From positions 1-64,000 of the forward strand of contig UQSB01000004.1 in NCBI GenBank assembly GCA_900543505.1: a DNA stretch of 64,000 nt, given 5' to 3'. Positions within the stretch are counted from its first letter, which is position 1. Every line of letters begins with the position of its first letter. Below, piece after piece: positions 40,360 to 49,309 of this stretch. The translations under genes were made by a program, and so were the position numbers. Under the pieces are notes generated by a model that had not been told where the DNA came from, did not search any database, and saw only the letters and a list, made by a program, of their open reading frames with translations. The stretch is from an uncultured Collinsella sp. (GTDB lineage: Bacteria > Actinomycetota > Coriobacteriia > Coriobacteriales > Coriobacteriaceae).

Positions 40360-42477
40360 ATGTCGGTCAAAAAGCGGAGCGCTGAGATACTTCGTCGTCT
40401 CGTCGATGCGCCGAGTCATCGCTTAAGGCTCAGCGCACTCATGGATGACTACCGTATTTCGGAGAAGACGCTCAGGGCCGACATTGCCTCCTCCGCAGCG
40501 TTCGCTCAGGATCCGCGCGGCGACTCTATGGTCGAAGTGTCGGAGAGCCATGTGTCGCTAGCTGCGGGCGCTGATGTTGAAGGCCTTGCGGATCTGCTCG
40601 ACAGTATGGACTTATACGATTACCGCCTGTCATTTGATGAACGCAAGTTTTTTATTGCCTGCACACTCCTTTCGCTCGGCTCTGACGAATGGTGCTCGAT
40701 GCAGCAGTTGGCGGACGCGATGTATGTGACGCGCAACACAGTCATTTCAGACGTTAAGGCCGTCGATGATTATCTGGCGGGTTACGGGATTGCCCTGGTG
40801 AGTAAGAGCAAGCGGGGGCTTCGCATCGAAGCGACTCATGACCAGGCGGGCAATCTGGTTATCGATCTGTTTTCTGATGTCTTGGCCCATCGACTGTGCC
40901 GCCACGACTATTTTTCTCATTTGATTTCACAAGTTCTTGGCGCTCAAATTGAGATCGACGACCTGTTGGATGCGATGCGCACGTTCTTGAAGAGCAAGAA
41001 CATCTTTTTGGCTGTGACTGTTGAGATTGAAATAGTCGCCAGCTTGATGGTCGCACTTGGTTTCAATGGAGATGTCGCATCGATTTTTGCCGATGCAGGC
41101 GGTACGCTTGACTGCGTTGGGACACAAGATCGTCCGCTCGACGTTATTGGTCAACTGGTGCAGTTTGTGGCATCCAAGCTGGATATGGGCGTTTTGAATG
41201 GTGGTCGTATCGCTACCATTGAGCAGATGATTTTGGATCGCAATTTATCGCCCCATATCAGGCGCTTTGATGATTTTGATTTGTACTGCGCCATCACTCA
41301 TTTTCTGTTGCTGGTGGCACGCGAAATCGACATTGATATTCAGAATGACGATCTATTGGTAGAGTCCCTTCTCTCGCACCTTAAGAGCGTCTCGAATTGG
41401 AGTTCCGATGCCTTTGAGGTCGGTGTTTCCGGGCCGTCTGGAGTGATGGTCGGTATGGTGCAAAAGGCGGCGGAGCCGCATTTTCACGTACTCGAGGATT
41501 ACCTCAATCGCGCCATGGATGATTCAATGCGCGCAAGTGTGGTGATTCACATCTGCGCTGCACTTTATCGCTCTGAAAGCTCTATGCGCTCGTGCAACGT
41601 GCTCATTTCGTGTCCGTCCTCGGTTGCAACGAGTAAATATCTCGAGGCGCAGATCGCTCAGTATTTCAAACTCAATATTTGCGGTGTTGTCCAAACTGCT
41701 GTGATAGAAGCGGGGGAGGCGTCACTCGATGGGATCGACTTTGTCATCTCGACGGTTCCGTTGACTAATATTTCGATTCCAGTGGTGGTCGTGAGCCCTG
41801 TTCTTTCAGTCGATGACATCAATCGCGTTCAAGCGCATGCTTTTAAGCAGAGCAGGCGAGAGGGACTGCCGGTTAAGGACGGCCCTTCAATTATTTCTGA
41901 GCTTTGTCGTGTGTATGAACAGGGTAACGCTCGCAAAACGGCATATCTCAACCATGAGCTTGCTGCGGTTTTGGAACGAGTGAACCGAATTGAGACGGAG
42001 ACGACGAGTTCATCTCCTTTGCTTCGTATGCTCGATCGCCGTTTTATCCGTGTTGAACGTGCGACGCTTCCGTGGCGTGAAGCGATGCGTTGCGCGTCGG
42101 TACGACTCATGAACGAAGGCTATTTTACTTCTGCATATGTCGATAAGGCGATTGATAACGTTGAGGAGTATGGCTCCTATATCATCGTTAACCAGGGGAT
42201 TGCGCTTGCCCATGCGGGCAGCGAAGATGGGGTCCATAAAGATGGACTCAGCCTATTGGTCTCACGGGAAGGCGTTGAATTCGATGAGGGTGATCGCGTT
42301 CATCTGCTATTCTTCTTTTCACAGGTGGGTAATGGCGATTATCTAGAGCTGTTCCGCGAAATAATTCGACTCGGAAACGACCAAGCCGGTATGGCCCTTA
42401 TCTGTGATGCCGAATCGGCTGAAGATGCATATCAGTCCTTAGTTGAGATGCTGGCAGATTATGGGGCCATGGCATAG
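40360..42477 (+). CDS. PRD-domain transcriptional regulator (MtlR/BglG type)
   Basis: A 705-residue multi-domain PTS-controlled activator. N-terminal HTH domains (RLSALMDDYRISEKTLRADI and MQQLADAMYVTRNTVISDVKAVDDYL) are followed by two PRDs with conserved His residues, for example SHLISQ and AITHFLLL. Then comes an EIIB(Gat)-like region around 420-500 and a C-terminal EIIA-like domain with GIALAHAGSEDGV. It ends the galactitol-type operon and probably activates it when its PRDs are dephosphorylated or phosphorylated by the local PTS proteins. Codon use is somewhat more A+T-rich than in the sugar genes around it. Confidence 0.88.
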   Translation: MSVKKRSAEILRRLVDAPSHRLRLSALMDDYRISEKTLRADIASSAAFAQDPRGDSMVEVSESHVSLAAGADVEGLADLLDSMDLYDYRLSFDERKFFIACTLLSLGSDEWCSMQQLADAMYVTRNTVISDVKAVDDYLAGYGIALVSKSKRGLRIEATHDQAGNLVIDLFSDVLAHRLCRHDYFSHLISQVLGAQIEIDDLLDAMRTFLKSKNIFLAVTVEIEIVASLMVALGFNGDVASIFADAGGTLDCVGTQDRPLDVIGQLVQFVASKLDMGVLNGGRIATIEQMILDRNLSPHIRRFDDFDLYCAITHFLLLVAREIDIDIQNDDLLVESLLSHLKSVSNWSSDAFEVGVSGPSGVMVGMVQKAAEPHFHVLEDYLNRAMDDSMRASVVIHICAALYRSESSMRSCNVLISCPSSVATSKYLEAQIAQYFKLNICGVVQTAVIEAGEASLDGIDFVISTVPLTNISIPVVVVSPVLSVDDINRVQAHAFKQSRREGLPVKDGPSIISELCRVYEQGNARKTAYLNHELAAVLERVNRIETETTSSSPLLRMLDRRFIRVERATLPWREAMRCASVRLMNEGYFTSAYVDKAIDNVEEYGSYIIVNQGIALAHAGSEDGVHKDGLSLLVSREGVEFDEGDRVHLLFFFSQVGNGDYLELFREIIRLGNDQAGMALICDAESAEDAYQSLVEMLADYGAMA

Positions 42478-42488
42478 ATTGGTCTCTT

Positions 42489-42616
42489 GATTCGTTTTCC
42501 TCCGGCCCTGTCAGATCGCGTTGGGGCGAGGAATGGGTAGCGCGGCGCCCGTCGGCGACGTTGCCGGCGGGCGCCGTTGTCTTGAAGACGAAATGATCCG
42601 TTTTCCTCCGTCCCCA
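42489..42616. repeat. Intergenic repeats: 22-mer copies and GC hairpin
   Basis: A near-copy (42489-42508) and an exact inverted copy (42595-42616) of the 22-mer at 19402 flank a strong hairpin. The hairpin, at 42544-42575, is GGCGCCCGTCGGC-GACGTT-GCCGGCGGGCGCC. It separates the convergent PRD regulator and galT and may terminate either strand, although no U-tract is present. Confidence 0.6.
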
Positions 42617-42624
42617 AGGGATCA

Positions 42625-44253
42625 TTACAGTGAGTCGATAAAGCGCTGTTGGGCGGCGCGGCCGGCTTCGTCCCACTTAAAGACGCCGGCGTTGTCGAGT
42701 ACGTGGCCAAACACCACGCCGACCTCCTCGTGCAGGATGCCGATGGCGCTATCCGCCGTAAGCTCGTCGGCGCGGCGGGCATAGACGTCCTCGGCCCACG
42801 CGGCATGGCTGCGGCAAAGGTCGTCGCCCTCGAGCGCACTGGCAAGGTCGTAGCTGGTATCGGCTTTGGCTGCCAGCAGGTGCTCGCGGACAGCGCCGAG
42901 CTCGGGAACCAGGCGCGGCGGAAGAATAGCCAGGCCCATGACCTCGATCAGGCCGATGTTCTCCTTCTTAATGTGGTGATACTCGGCATGCGGGTGGAAA
43001 ACGCCCAGCGGATGCTCGTCGGTCGTGATATTGCAGCGAAGCGCCAGGTAGGCCTCGTAAATCTCGCCGCCGGCGTTGCCGCGGGAGTCGACGCGGCGGA
43101 TGACGGGCGTCACGGTGTTGTGCGCTACGCCGTCGGCCGTGTGCGCGATAACGCCCGCAGACTCGTCGGTCCACTCGCGCCAGGCGAGGATAATCTTCTC
43201 GGCAGCGTCGAGCAGCTGAGCGCGGTCATGCGAGCGCAGGCGCAGCACCGAGAGCGGCCACTGCAGCACAGTGCCGGTGACCTGGTCAAAACCGGGCACG
43301 CTAAACTGCGAGACCTCGGCGGCATGCATCATGGGGAACTCGTGCGCGCCGCCCTGGAAGTGGTCGTGCGACAGAATCGAGCCGCCCACGATAGGCAGGT
43401 CGGCGTTGGAGCCGATGAAGTAATGCGGGAACAGGTCCACAAAGTCGAGCAGGCAGGTCAGGCCCTTGCGGTCGACGTGCATCGGACGATGCTCGGAGCT
43501 CATGGCAATGCAATGCTCGTTAAAGTACGCATACGGGCTGTACTGGAAGCCCCAGCGCTCGCCATTAAGCTGAATGGGAATAACGCGTAGGTTCTGGCGT
43601 GCGGGGTGAGCGCCGCCGTCGGCTGCGGCGGAGCGTCCGGGATAGCCCTCGTTTTCGATGCAGAGCTGGCAGGCGGGATACTTCTCGCCCGTGTTCTTTG
43701 CGGCACCAGCCGCGGCGATATCGCGTGGGTCCTTCTCAGGCTTGGAGAGGTTGATGGTGATCTCAAGATCGCCCCAGTTGGTGGGGGTGCTCCATTTGAT
43801 GTTGCGCGCGATGGCGGCACGGCGCACGTAGCCGGCGTCGCAGCACAGGCCGTAGAACCAGTCGGTTGCGGCGCGGGGCTCGTTGACGCCCATACGTCCG
43901 TTGAACTCCTCGTTTACAACCGAAGGCCTCGGCATGAGCGCACCCATGATGCGCATGGCGATGCGGTCGCGCCCCGATGCCGTGTCCTCGGCAGCACCGT
44001 TGGCAACGGCGGCCTCGGCAAGCGCGGCGAGCGTGCCCTCCAGGTCAAAGTCGGGGAGTGTATCGGGGTGCAAGAGCGAAATCTTCTCGGTCTTGAGTGC
44101 CCAAGCCATGTCGAGTGCCGGCCCCGTGGCGCCGATGCACTCCAAAATGGTGTTGTATGCCCAGATGCGATCGTCCTGGTCGATCATCGATCGGTGGATG
44201 GCATATTCGATGAGGCCCTGCGCGGCCTCGCGCACATCAGTCATTACAGCCAT
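42625..44253 (-). CDS. galT: UDP-glucose-hexose-1-phosphate uridylyltransferase, class II
   Basis: A 542-residue GalT of the Gram-positive class II type, exchanging UMP between UDP-glucose and galactose-1-P. Recognisable blocks: NEEFNGRMGVNEPRAATDWFYGLC, NLRVIPIQLNGERWGFQYSPYAYFNEHCI, GGSILSHDHFQGG with the catalytic His and GVFHPHAEYHHIKKENIGLIEVMGLAILP. The start at 44253 lies inside galK, after a good AAGGGGG; ATG 44244 (overlapping the galK stop as TAATG) is an alternative. It is co-transcribed with galK. Confidence 0.95.
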   Translation of the reverse strand: MAVMTDVREAAQGLIEYAIHRSMIDQDDRIWAYNTILECIGATGPALDMAWALKTEKISLLHPDTLPDFDLEGTLAALAEAAVANGAAEDTASGRDRIAMRIMGALMPRPSVVNEEFNGRMGVNEPRAATDWFYGLCCDAGYVRRAAIARNIKWSTPTNWGDLEITINLSKPEKDPRDIAAAGAAKNTGEKYPACQLCIENEGYPGRSAAADGGAHPARQNLRVIPIQLNGERWGFQYSPYAYFNEHCIAMSSEHRPMHVDRKGLTCLLDFVDLFPHYFIGSNADLPIVGGSILSHDHFQGGAHEFPMMHAAEVSQFSVPGFDQVTGTVLQWPLSVLRLRSHDRAQLLDAAEKIILAWREWTDESAGVIAHTADGVAHNTVTPVIRRVDSRGNAGGEIYEAYLALRCNITTDEHPLGVFHPHAEYHHIKKENIGLIEVMGLAILPPRLVPELGAVREHLLAAKADTSYDLASALEGDDLCRSHAAWAEDVYARRADELTADSAIGILHEEVGVVFGHVLDNAGVFKWDEAGRAAQQRFIDSL

Positions 44254-45449
44254 GCCGCGTAAGCCCCCTTGTCAGAAATCGCGTAGTGGCGGGCAGAGCC
44301 CTCGCCAAGCCAGCCGTTCATCTTGGCAATGAAGGTGTCGACCAGATCGAGCGGCACGAAGGCCTGGATGGTGCCACCAAAGCCGCCACCGTGAATGCGA
44401 ACGGCGCCGCGGCCGTCGAGCACGTGCTCGGCCAGCGCCAAGGCATACATGGAAGGCTGTTCAGATCCCAGCTTGGCAACGACATTCTGCAGGTACATGG
44501 CAGAGCTGGCGCCGGACTCGCGCGTCAGGACCAGGAACTGGTCAATGTCGCCGGCGTTCAGGGCTGCCCAGCGCTTGTCGACCAGGCCGTTCTCGTACCA
44601 GTAGTGAACGGCGCGCAGGCAGGCGCGGTCGCCCAGCTTGGCGCGCAGCTCGGGGAGTTTAGCGTCAAAGTCGGCAACGTCGACCTCGCACAGGCGTGCC
44701 TTGCCAAACTCGGCGGCGACGTCCTGCATCTCGCGCGGAACGGCGGCGTAGTCGTCGGTAGCTGCCACATGGTCGGCGCCAACCTTAACGAGCACAAGCG
44801 CATAACCGTGATCCTCAAAGTTGAGCTCGAGCTTTTGGGTCTTAGGCTGGGCCTGGTCCTCAAAGTCCATGTAGGCAAGGCCGCCCAGGCACACAGCGGC
44901 CTGGTCCATCAGACCGCAGGGCTTGCCGTAGTAGTTGTTCTCGGTGCGCTGGCTCATCTGGGCGAGCGCGACGGGCTCAATGGCGGGCGCGCCCCAGAGC
45001 GTCTCCATGGCGCGGCCGTACGCGGCCTCGACGGCGGCAGAGCTGGAAAGGCCGCCGCCCGAGGGGACGGAGCAGGTGAAGGCGAAGTCGAAGCCCTGGG
45101 GCTCAACGCCAAGCGCTGCGACCTCGTGGGCCATGCCGCGCACGAGGCTTGCGGACGTGCCCTTCTCGGACTCCTGAACATTCAGCGTGTCGAGGGTAAT
45201 CTCAAACGTGGGGTAGCCCTCGTCGGCGACGCGGACCTTGTTGGAATCGGTTGCCACGGCGATGCCGTCGACGGCGACATCGAGCGAGCCGGCAATAACG
45301 TGACCGCCCTCGTGATCGGTGTGGTTGCCGCTGATCTCGGAACGGCCGGGCGCGTGCACATAGAGCACCTGGCGATCGCCGATGGGGCCAAACTCCTCCT
45401 CAAACAGCTTGGTGAGCGTGGCGAGTGTCTTTTCGTCGGGGGTGGTCAT
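44244..45449 (-). CDS. galK: Galactokinase
   Basis: A 401-residue GHMP kinase phosphorylating alpha-galactose at C1. Signatures: APGRSEISGNHTDHEGGHVIAG, the ATP loop SVPSGGGLSSSAAVEAAYG and GRGAVRIHGGGFGGTIQAF. It begins at ATG 45449 after AGGACCC; the frame continues upstream, but that part lies in the operator region. It is the first gene of galKT. Confidence 0.95.
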   Translation of the reverse strand: MTTPDEKTLATLTKLFEEEFGPIGDRQVLYVHAPGRSEISGNHTDHEGGHVIAGSLDVAVDGIAVATDSNKVRVADEGYPTFEITLDTLNVQESEKGTSASLVRGMAHEVAALGVEPQGFDFAFTCSVPSGGGLSSSAAVEAAYGRAMETLWGAPAIEPVALAQMSQRTENNYYGKPCGLMDQAAVCLGGLAYMDFEDQAQPKTQKLELNFEDHGYALVLVKVGADHVAATDDYAAVPREMQDVAAEFGKARLCEVDVADFDAKLPELRAKLGDRACLRAVHYWYENGLVDKRWAALNAGDIDQFLVLTRESGASSAMYLQNVVAKLGSEQPSMYALALAEHVLDGRGAVRIHGGGFGGTIQAFVPLDLVDTFIAKMNGWLGEGSARHYAISDKGAYAAWL

Positions 45450-45494
45450 GAGGGTCCTTTCCTTGGCGCATACTGACGAGTTTTCCGTCGTAGT

Positions 45495-45507
45495 GAGTAC
45501 GTTAACA
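45495..45507 (+). promoter_or_regulatory. gal operator 1
   Basis: GAGTACGTTAACA, 46 bp upstream of the galK start. Identical copies lie at 45558 (inverted) and 45682. Confidence 0.75.
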
Positions 45508-45557
45508 ATCTGAAGTGGCATAAACTCAGCATCTACGATGCCGCACGTTACGGGCTA

Positions 45558-45570
45558 TGTTAACGTACTC
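45558..45570 (-). promoter_or_regulatory. gal operator 2
   Basis: TGTTAACGTACTC, the exact inverse of operator 1, 63 bp (about six helical turns) from it. Confidence 0.75.
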
Positions 45571-45602
45571 ATAACACAACACTTATCACTTTTTGAGAAT
45601 CT

Positions 45603-45633
45603 GGTAATCGGTAGAAATCCAGCCGTGAACGGT
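45603..45633 (+). promoter_or_regulatory. GTRAACG repeat site f (gal region)
   Basis: GTAATCGGT (45604-45612) and GTGAACGGT (45625-45633), direct, 21 bp apart; the first differs by one base from the half-site. It lies between gal operators 2 and 3. Confidence 0.55.
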
Positions 45634-45681
45634 ATTGCCGTATGGACTTATAGAGCAGAAGAGTTGCGGATTGAAAAAGTA

Positions 45682-45694
45682 GAGTACGTTAACA
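45682..45694 (+). promoter_or_regulatory. gal operator 3
   Basis: GAGTACGTTAACA, identical to operator 1, 94 bp before the LacI-family gene. It would allow autoregulation and looping. Confidence 0.75.
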
Positions 45695-45787
45695 TGCGTC
45701 CGACGATAGCGGGCTTCGGCGCGGGGCGTATTTCTGCCCGGGCCGGCATGCACGCTATTCAGATCTCGCGAGGGTGAAGGTGATCCT

Positions 45788-46819
45788 GTGGTAAGGCGCC
45801 CGTCCAACGATACAGGTACGCGTCCGGTCTCCATGGCCGACGTCGCCCGCGCTGCTGGCGTTTCGCAGCAGACGGTTTCGCGCGTTGCCAACGGCCTCCC
45901 TAACGTCAACGAGCAGACGCGCCAGCGCGTGCAAGCCGCCATGCAGGAGCTCGGCTTCCGTCCGAGTTATGCCGGTCGCTCGCTGCGCGACGGCCGTTAC
46001 CATTCGGTCGGTCTGTGCGTCAACGATGTCACCAAGTTTGGCAACCTCTCAATGATTGACGGCATCGCCAGCGCTGCTCGCGAGCATAATTGCGCCATCA
46101 CGCTGGTCGAGATGTCCAAGACCGAGGAGTTTTCGCTTGCCGAGGCCACTCGCCGCATGGCCGCGCTGCCGGTGGACGGCATCATTATCGGCATGAGCCG
46201 TATGGCGCCCGATTTTGAGACGTTTGATCCACTGCCGGGCATTGGCACGGTCATCGTTACCATGTATGCGCATCCGCGCGTGACCACAGTCGATTCCGAC
46301 CATTACGGCTGCTCGCTGTTGCTTATGGACCATCTGTTTGAGCTGGGGCACGAGCAGATTCGCTATATTGGCGGCCCGTCGTTCTCGGTCGACGAGCAAT
46401 TTCGTCGCGCCGGTTGGCAGGATGCGCTCGAGCGTAAACACATCGAGCCGGCAGAGCCGCTCGAGGGCGACTGGTCTGCTAACAGCGGTTACGAGGCCGG
46501 CAGGTACCTGGCCGAGCATGACCGCGCCATGACGGCGATTTACGCGGCAAACGACCAGATGGCAAACGGCGCTATTGCAGCGCTGCGCGATAGCGGCCTG
46601 CGCGTGCCCGAGGACGTGAGCGTGGTGGGCGTCGACGATTCGCTCGATGATTTTGTCGCACACAACGAGCTCACGACCGTGCGATTCGATCTACATCAGC
46701 GCGGACGCGAGGTATTCGAGCATGCGGTTCCCGAGGCGGGTACGGTGGGCAAAACCGTTGCCATTCGTATTCCCGGCCAGCTCATCATTCGACATAGCAC
46801 GGCGATACCGCGCTCATAG
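45788..46819 (+). CDS. LacI-family regulator of the galactose genes
   Basis: A 343-residue regulator. HTH: VSMADVARAAGVSQQTVSRVANGLPNVNEQTRQRV with hinge SYAGRSLRDGR. The effector domain includes AALPVDGIIIGMSRM, TTVDSDHYGCSLLLMDHL, AIYAANDQMANGAIAAL and DVSVVGVDDSLDDFV. It starts with GTG after AAGGTGATC. It is divergent from galKT, and three identical 13-bp operators in the gap match LacI-type control. Confidence 0.92.
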   Translation: MVRRPSNDTGTRPVSMADVARAAGVSQQTVSRVANGLPNVNEQTRQRVQAAMQELGFRPSYAGRSLRDGRYHSVGLCVNDVTKFGNLSMIDGIASAAREHNCAITLVEMSKTEEFSLAEATRRMAALPVDGIIIGMSRMAPDFETFDPLPGIGTVIVTMYAHPRVTTVDSDHYGCSLLLMDHLFELGHEQIRYIGGPSFSVDEQFRRAGWQDALERKHIEPAEPLEGDWSANSGYEAGRYLAEHDRAMTAIYAANDQMANGAIAALRDSGLRVPEDVSVVGVDDSLDDFVAHNELTTVRFDLHQRGREVFEHAVPEAGTVGKTVAIRIPGQLIIRHSTAIPRS

Positions 46820-46948
46820 TTTGTGCTGGTAAACGGCGATTTATCGCATTTTAATAACAATCGGTAAGGATGCCGGCAGATAGCTGTTGGGATGCAGCCG
46901 AGTGCTATGATAGACGGGCTCTTTTGTCTATCTAGGAGGCTTTGCCTG

Positions 46949-48109
46949 ATGGAGATCACCAAGGATATCCGCTACGTTGGCGTCGACGATCACGACATTG
47001 ACCTGTTCGAGGGCCAGTACGATGTGTCCGAGAACGGTATGGCATACAACAGCTACGTTATCTTGGGCGAAAAGATCGCTGTCGCCGATTCAGTCGATGG
47101 CGGGTTTGTCGACGAATGGCTCGGTAACCTCGAGGCTGTACTCGACGGTCGCACGCCCGACTACCTGGTCATCCATCACATGGAGCCCGATCACTCCGCC
47201 GGCATCGCCGCCTTTATGGAGCGCTATCCCCAGGCACAGATTGTGGCAAGCATGGGCGCCTTCCGCATGATGGTTAACTACTTTGACACCGACTTCCCCG
47301 AGCGCAAGATGGTTGTCAAGGAGGGTGACGTGCTCGATTTGGGCGGCCACAGCCTAACCTTTGTCGGCGCCCCCAACGTGCACTGGCCCGAGGTGCTGTT
47401 CTCCTACGAGGCCACCGACAAGGTGCTCTTTAGTGCCGACGGCTTTGGCAAGTTCGGCGCCAACGACATCGAGGATCCGGAAGGGTGGGCCTGCGAGGCG
47501 CGCCGTTATTACTTTGGCATCGTCGGCAAGTTCGGCAAGTTTGTGCAGGCCGTGCTCAAGAAGGCCGCCAATCTGGACATCCAGATCATCTGCCCGCTCC
47601 ACGGCCCCGTGCTGACCGAGAACCTGGGCTATTACCTCGACACCTACAACACCTGGTCGAGCTATCAGCCCGAGGACGAGGGCATCACGATTGCCTACGC
47701 GAGCGTGTACGGCCATCTGAAGGCTGCCGTTGAGGAGCTCGCATCTGCGCTCGAGGCTCGCGGCCAGAAGGTTTCCGTCTTTGACCTGGCTCGCGACGAT
47801 ATGGCCGAGGCCGTTGAGGACGCGTTCCGTTACGACCGCCTGGTGCTCGCCTCCATTACCTATCAGGGCGAGATCTTCCCGTTCATGAGCACTTTTATCC
47901 ACACGCTTGCCGAGCACGCCTACCAGAACCGTACGGTGGCGCTCGTCGAGGCCGGCTCCTGGGCGCCCGTCGCTGCCAAGGTTATGACCAAGGAGCTCGA
48001 GGGCATGAAGGACATCACCCTGGCGCAGAACAAGGTGACCGTCCTGGGCTCGCTCAACGACGCCTCGCGCGCTCAGATCGAGGCCCTCGCCGACGAGCTT
48101 TCCAAGTAG
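46949..48109 (+). CDS. A-type flavoprotein (FprA/FDP)
   Basis: A 386-residue flavodiiron protein reducing O2 and/or NO to protect anaerobes. The N-terminal metallo-beta-lactamase domain supplies the di-iron ligands: VIHHMEPDHSAG, then VHWPEVLF, SADGFGKFG and CPLHGPV. The C-terminal flavodoxin domain has IAYASVYGHLKAAVEELA and SITYQGEIFPF. No rubredoxin domain is attached. TAGGAGG precedes ATG 46949, and an extended -10 (TGCTATGAT, ending at 46911) is upstream. It is monocistronic. Confidence 0.93.
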   Translation: MEITKDIRYVGVDDHDIDLFEGQYDVSENGMAYNSYVILGEKIAVADSVDGGFVDEWLGNLEAVLDGRTPDYLVIHHMEPDHSAGIAAFMERYPQAQIVASMGAFRMMVNYFDTDFPERKMVVKEGDVLDLGGHSLTFVGAPNVHWPEVLFSYEATDKVLFSADGFGKFGANDIEDPEGWACEARRYYFGIVGKFGKFVQAVLKKAANLDIQIICPLHGPVLTENLGYYLDTYNTWSSYQPEDEGITIAYASVYGHLKAAVEELASALEARGQKVSVFDLARDDMAEAVEDAFRYDRLVLASITYQGEIFPFMSTFIHTLAEHAYQNRTVALVEAGSWAPVAAKVMTKELEGMKDITLAQNKVTVLGSLNDASRAQIEALADELSK

Positions 48110-48131
48110 CAATACTTCACTTTTGACGCGC

Positions 48132-48170
48132 AAACCACCACAAAGGGGACACCTTTGTGGTGGTTTTTGT
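48132..48170. terminator. Terminator between convergent fprA and deoR
   Basis: 15-bp stem AAACCACCACAAAGG and its complement, with a short loop, followed by TTTTG on the plus strand. Confidence 0.85.
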
Positions 48171-48974
48171 TTACGCGCTGGCGACGATGAGGTTGGGGCG
48201 GGTGTTGTCGGCGATTTCGGCGATAGAGGTGGCAACGGCATCGTCGGGGTCGCGGTCCATGACGATGGCGTTGACATCGACGAGCTCGGCAAAGCGGTAC
48301 ATGCCACGTCCGTTAACCTTGCTGGCGTCCATGAGGGCCACGCTTTGACGGGCGGCGCCGATCATGGTCGTTTTGGTTTCGGCCATCTGGGGAAAGTCGG
48401 TGGTAAAGCCGCAGCCGGGAACAAAAGCGCCAGGGCACATGACGGCAAGATCGGCGTGGACCATTTGGAGCGCCTGCATGGTAAGTGGGCCGTACAGATA
48501 GCGATGACCTTTGCGCAGTGCCCCGCCCAGCATGACGACATCGACCGAGGGCATGCTCTCGTCGATGTAATCGGCGATGGTGATATCGGCCGTAATGACG
48601 GTGATGCCGTCGCGCTGATCGAGCAGGCGGACGAACTCGAGTGCCGTGGTGCCGGAGTCGACGAGCAACGTGTCGCCGTCGCTGACGAGTTCAATGGCGC
48701 TTTGAGCGATGGCCTGCTTGGCGGCGACGTTGACGTTGATGCGCCGATCCTGCGTGGAGACCGTTAGGCGTTTGTGGAGCGACACGGCGCCGCCATGCGT
48801 GCGGCGTAGCTTACCGGACTCGGCGAGCGCGTCCAGGTCGGCGCGGGCAGTGACGGAGGAAACGCCAAAGGTCTGGGCGATTTCTGCCACCTGCACGGAG
48901 GCGTTATGCTCGAGCATTTCCATGATGGCGGCACGTCGTTCGTCGGCGAAAGCTCGTGTTGTTGCGTGGGCCAT
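48171..48974 (-). CDS. DeoR-family regulator, divergent from aldolase
   Basis: A 267-residue sugar-phosphate-responsive repressor. HTH: RRAAIMEMLEHNASVQVAEIAQTFGVSSVTARADLDAL; effector domain with GDTLLVDSGTTALEFV, VITADITIADYI, VVMLGGALRKGHRYLYGP and VALMDASKVNGRGMYRF. It is divergent from the class II aldolase, so it probably responds to a tagatose or fructose phosphate and controls that gene. Confidence 0.9.
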   Translation of the reverse strand: MAHATTRAFADERRAAIMEMLEHNASVQVAEIAQTFGVSSVTARADLDALAESGKLRRTHGGAVSLHKRLTVSTQDRRINVNVAAKQAIAQSAIELVSDGDTLLVDSGTTALEFVRLLDQRDGITVITADITIADYIDESMPSVDVVMLGGALRKGHRYLYGPLTMQALQMVHADLAVMCPGAFVPGCGFTTDFPQMAETKTTMIGAARQSVALMDASKVNGRGMYRFAELVDVNAIVMDRDPDDAVATSIAEIADNTRPNLIVASA

Positions 48975-49033
48975 AGCTGCTCCATCCTCAACCTAAATTT
49001 GCAGGAATTATGTTGAAACCATTTTCGTTCATT

Positions 49034-49088
49034 TTCTTTTCTAGCAAGAAAACGCCTTTCGATTACTTATCTTTTCTACAAAAGAAAG
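49034..49088. promoter_or_regulatory. Repeated CTTTTCTA sites between deoR and aldolase
   Basis: CTTTTCTA occurs at 49036-49043 and 49071-49078, 35 bp apart, each followed by an A-rich inverse (AAGAAAA, AAAGAAAG). The layout fits tandem DeoR operators. Between 49090 and 49309 there is a possible -10 TACAAT (49219-49224) and a small CGCAAGG/CCTTGCG hairpin in the aldolase leader. Confidence 0.5.
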
Positions 49089-49309
49089 GTGATTCGCTCG
49101 AAAACTGGGATATCGGATAGGGGGATTTGGTCCGATTCCCTTCCGTTTGCTTTTCAAAAACGAGCGTTTTGGCCTGCGTGCCGGCGATATCTCGTACATG
49201 CGACAGATGTGATTTTCATACAATGGGCGCAGCAAAACGCAAGGTAAAACGCCTTGCGGACACGTACGCCCGATGTCCAGATGCGGGCGATGGAGAGGAG
49301 CAAACGCTC

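Noticed and set aside
46829..46850. Further GTRAACG pair after the gal regulator gene
   Set aside because: GTAAACG is present at 46829, but no second half-site lies 21 bp away on either side.
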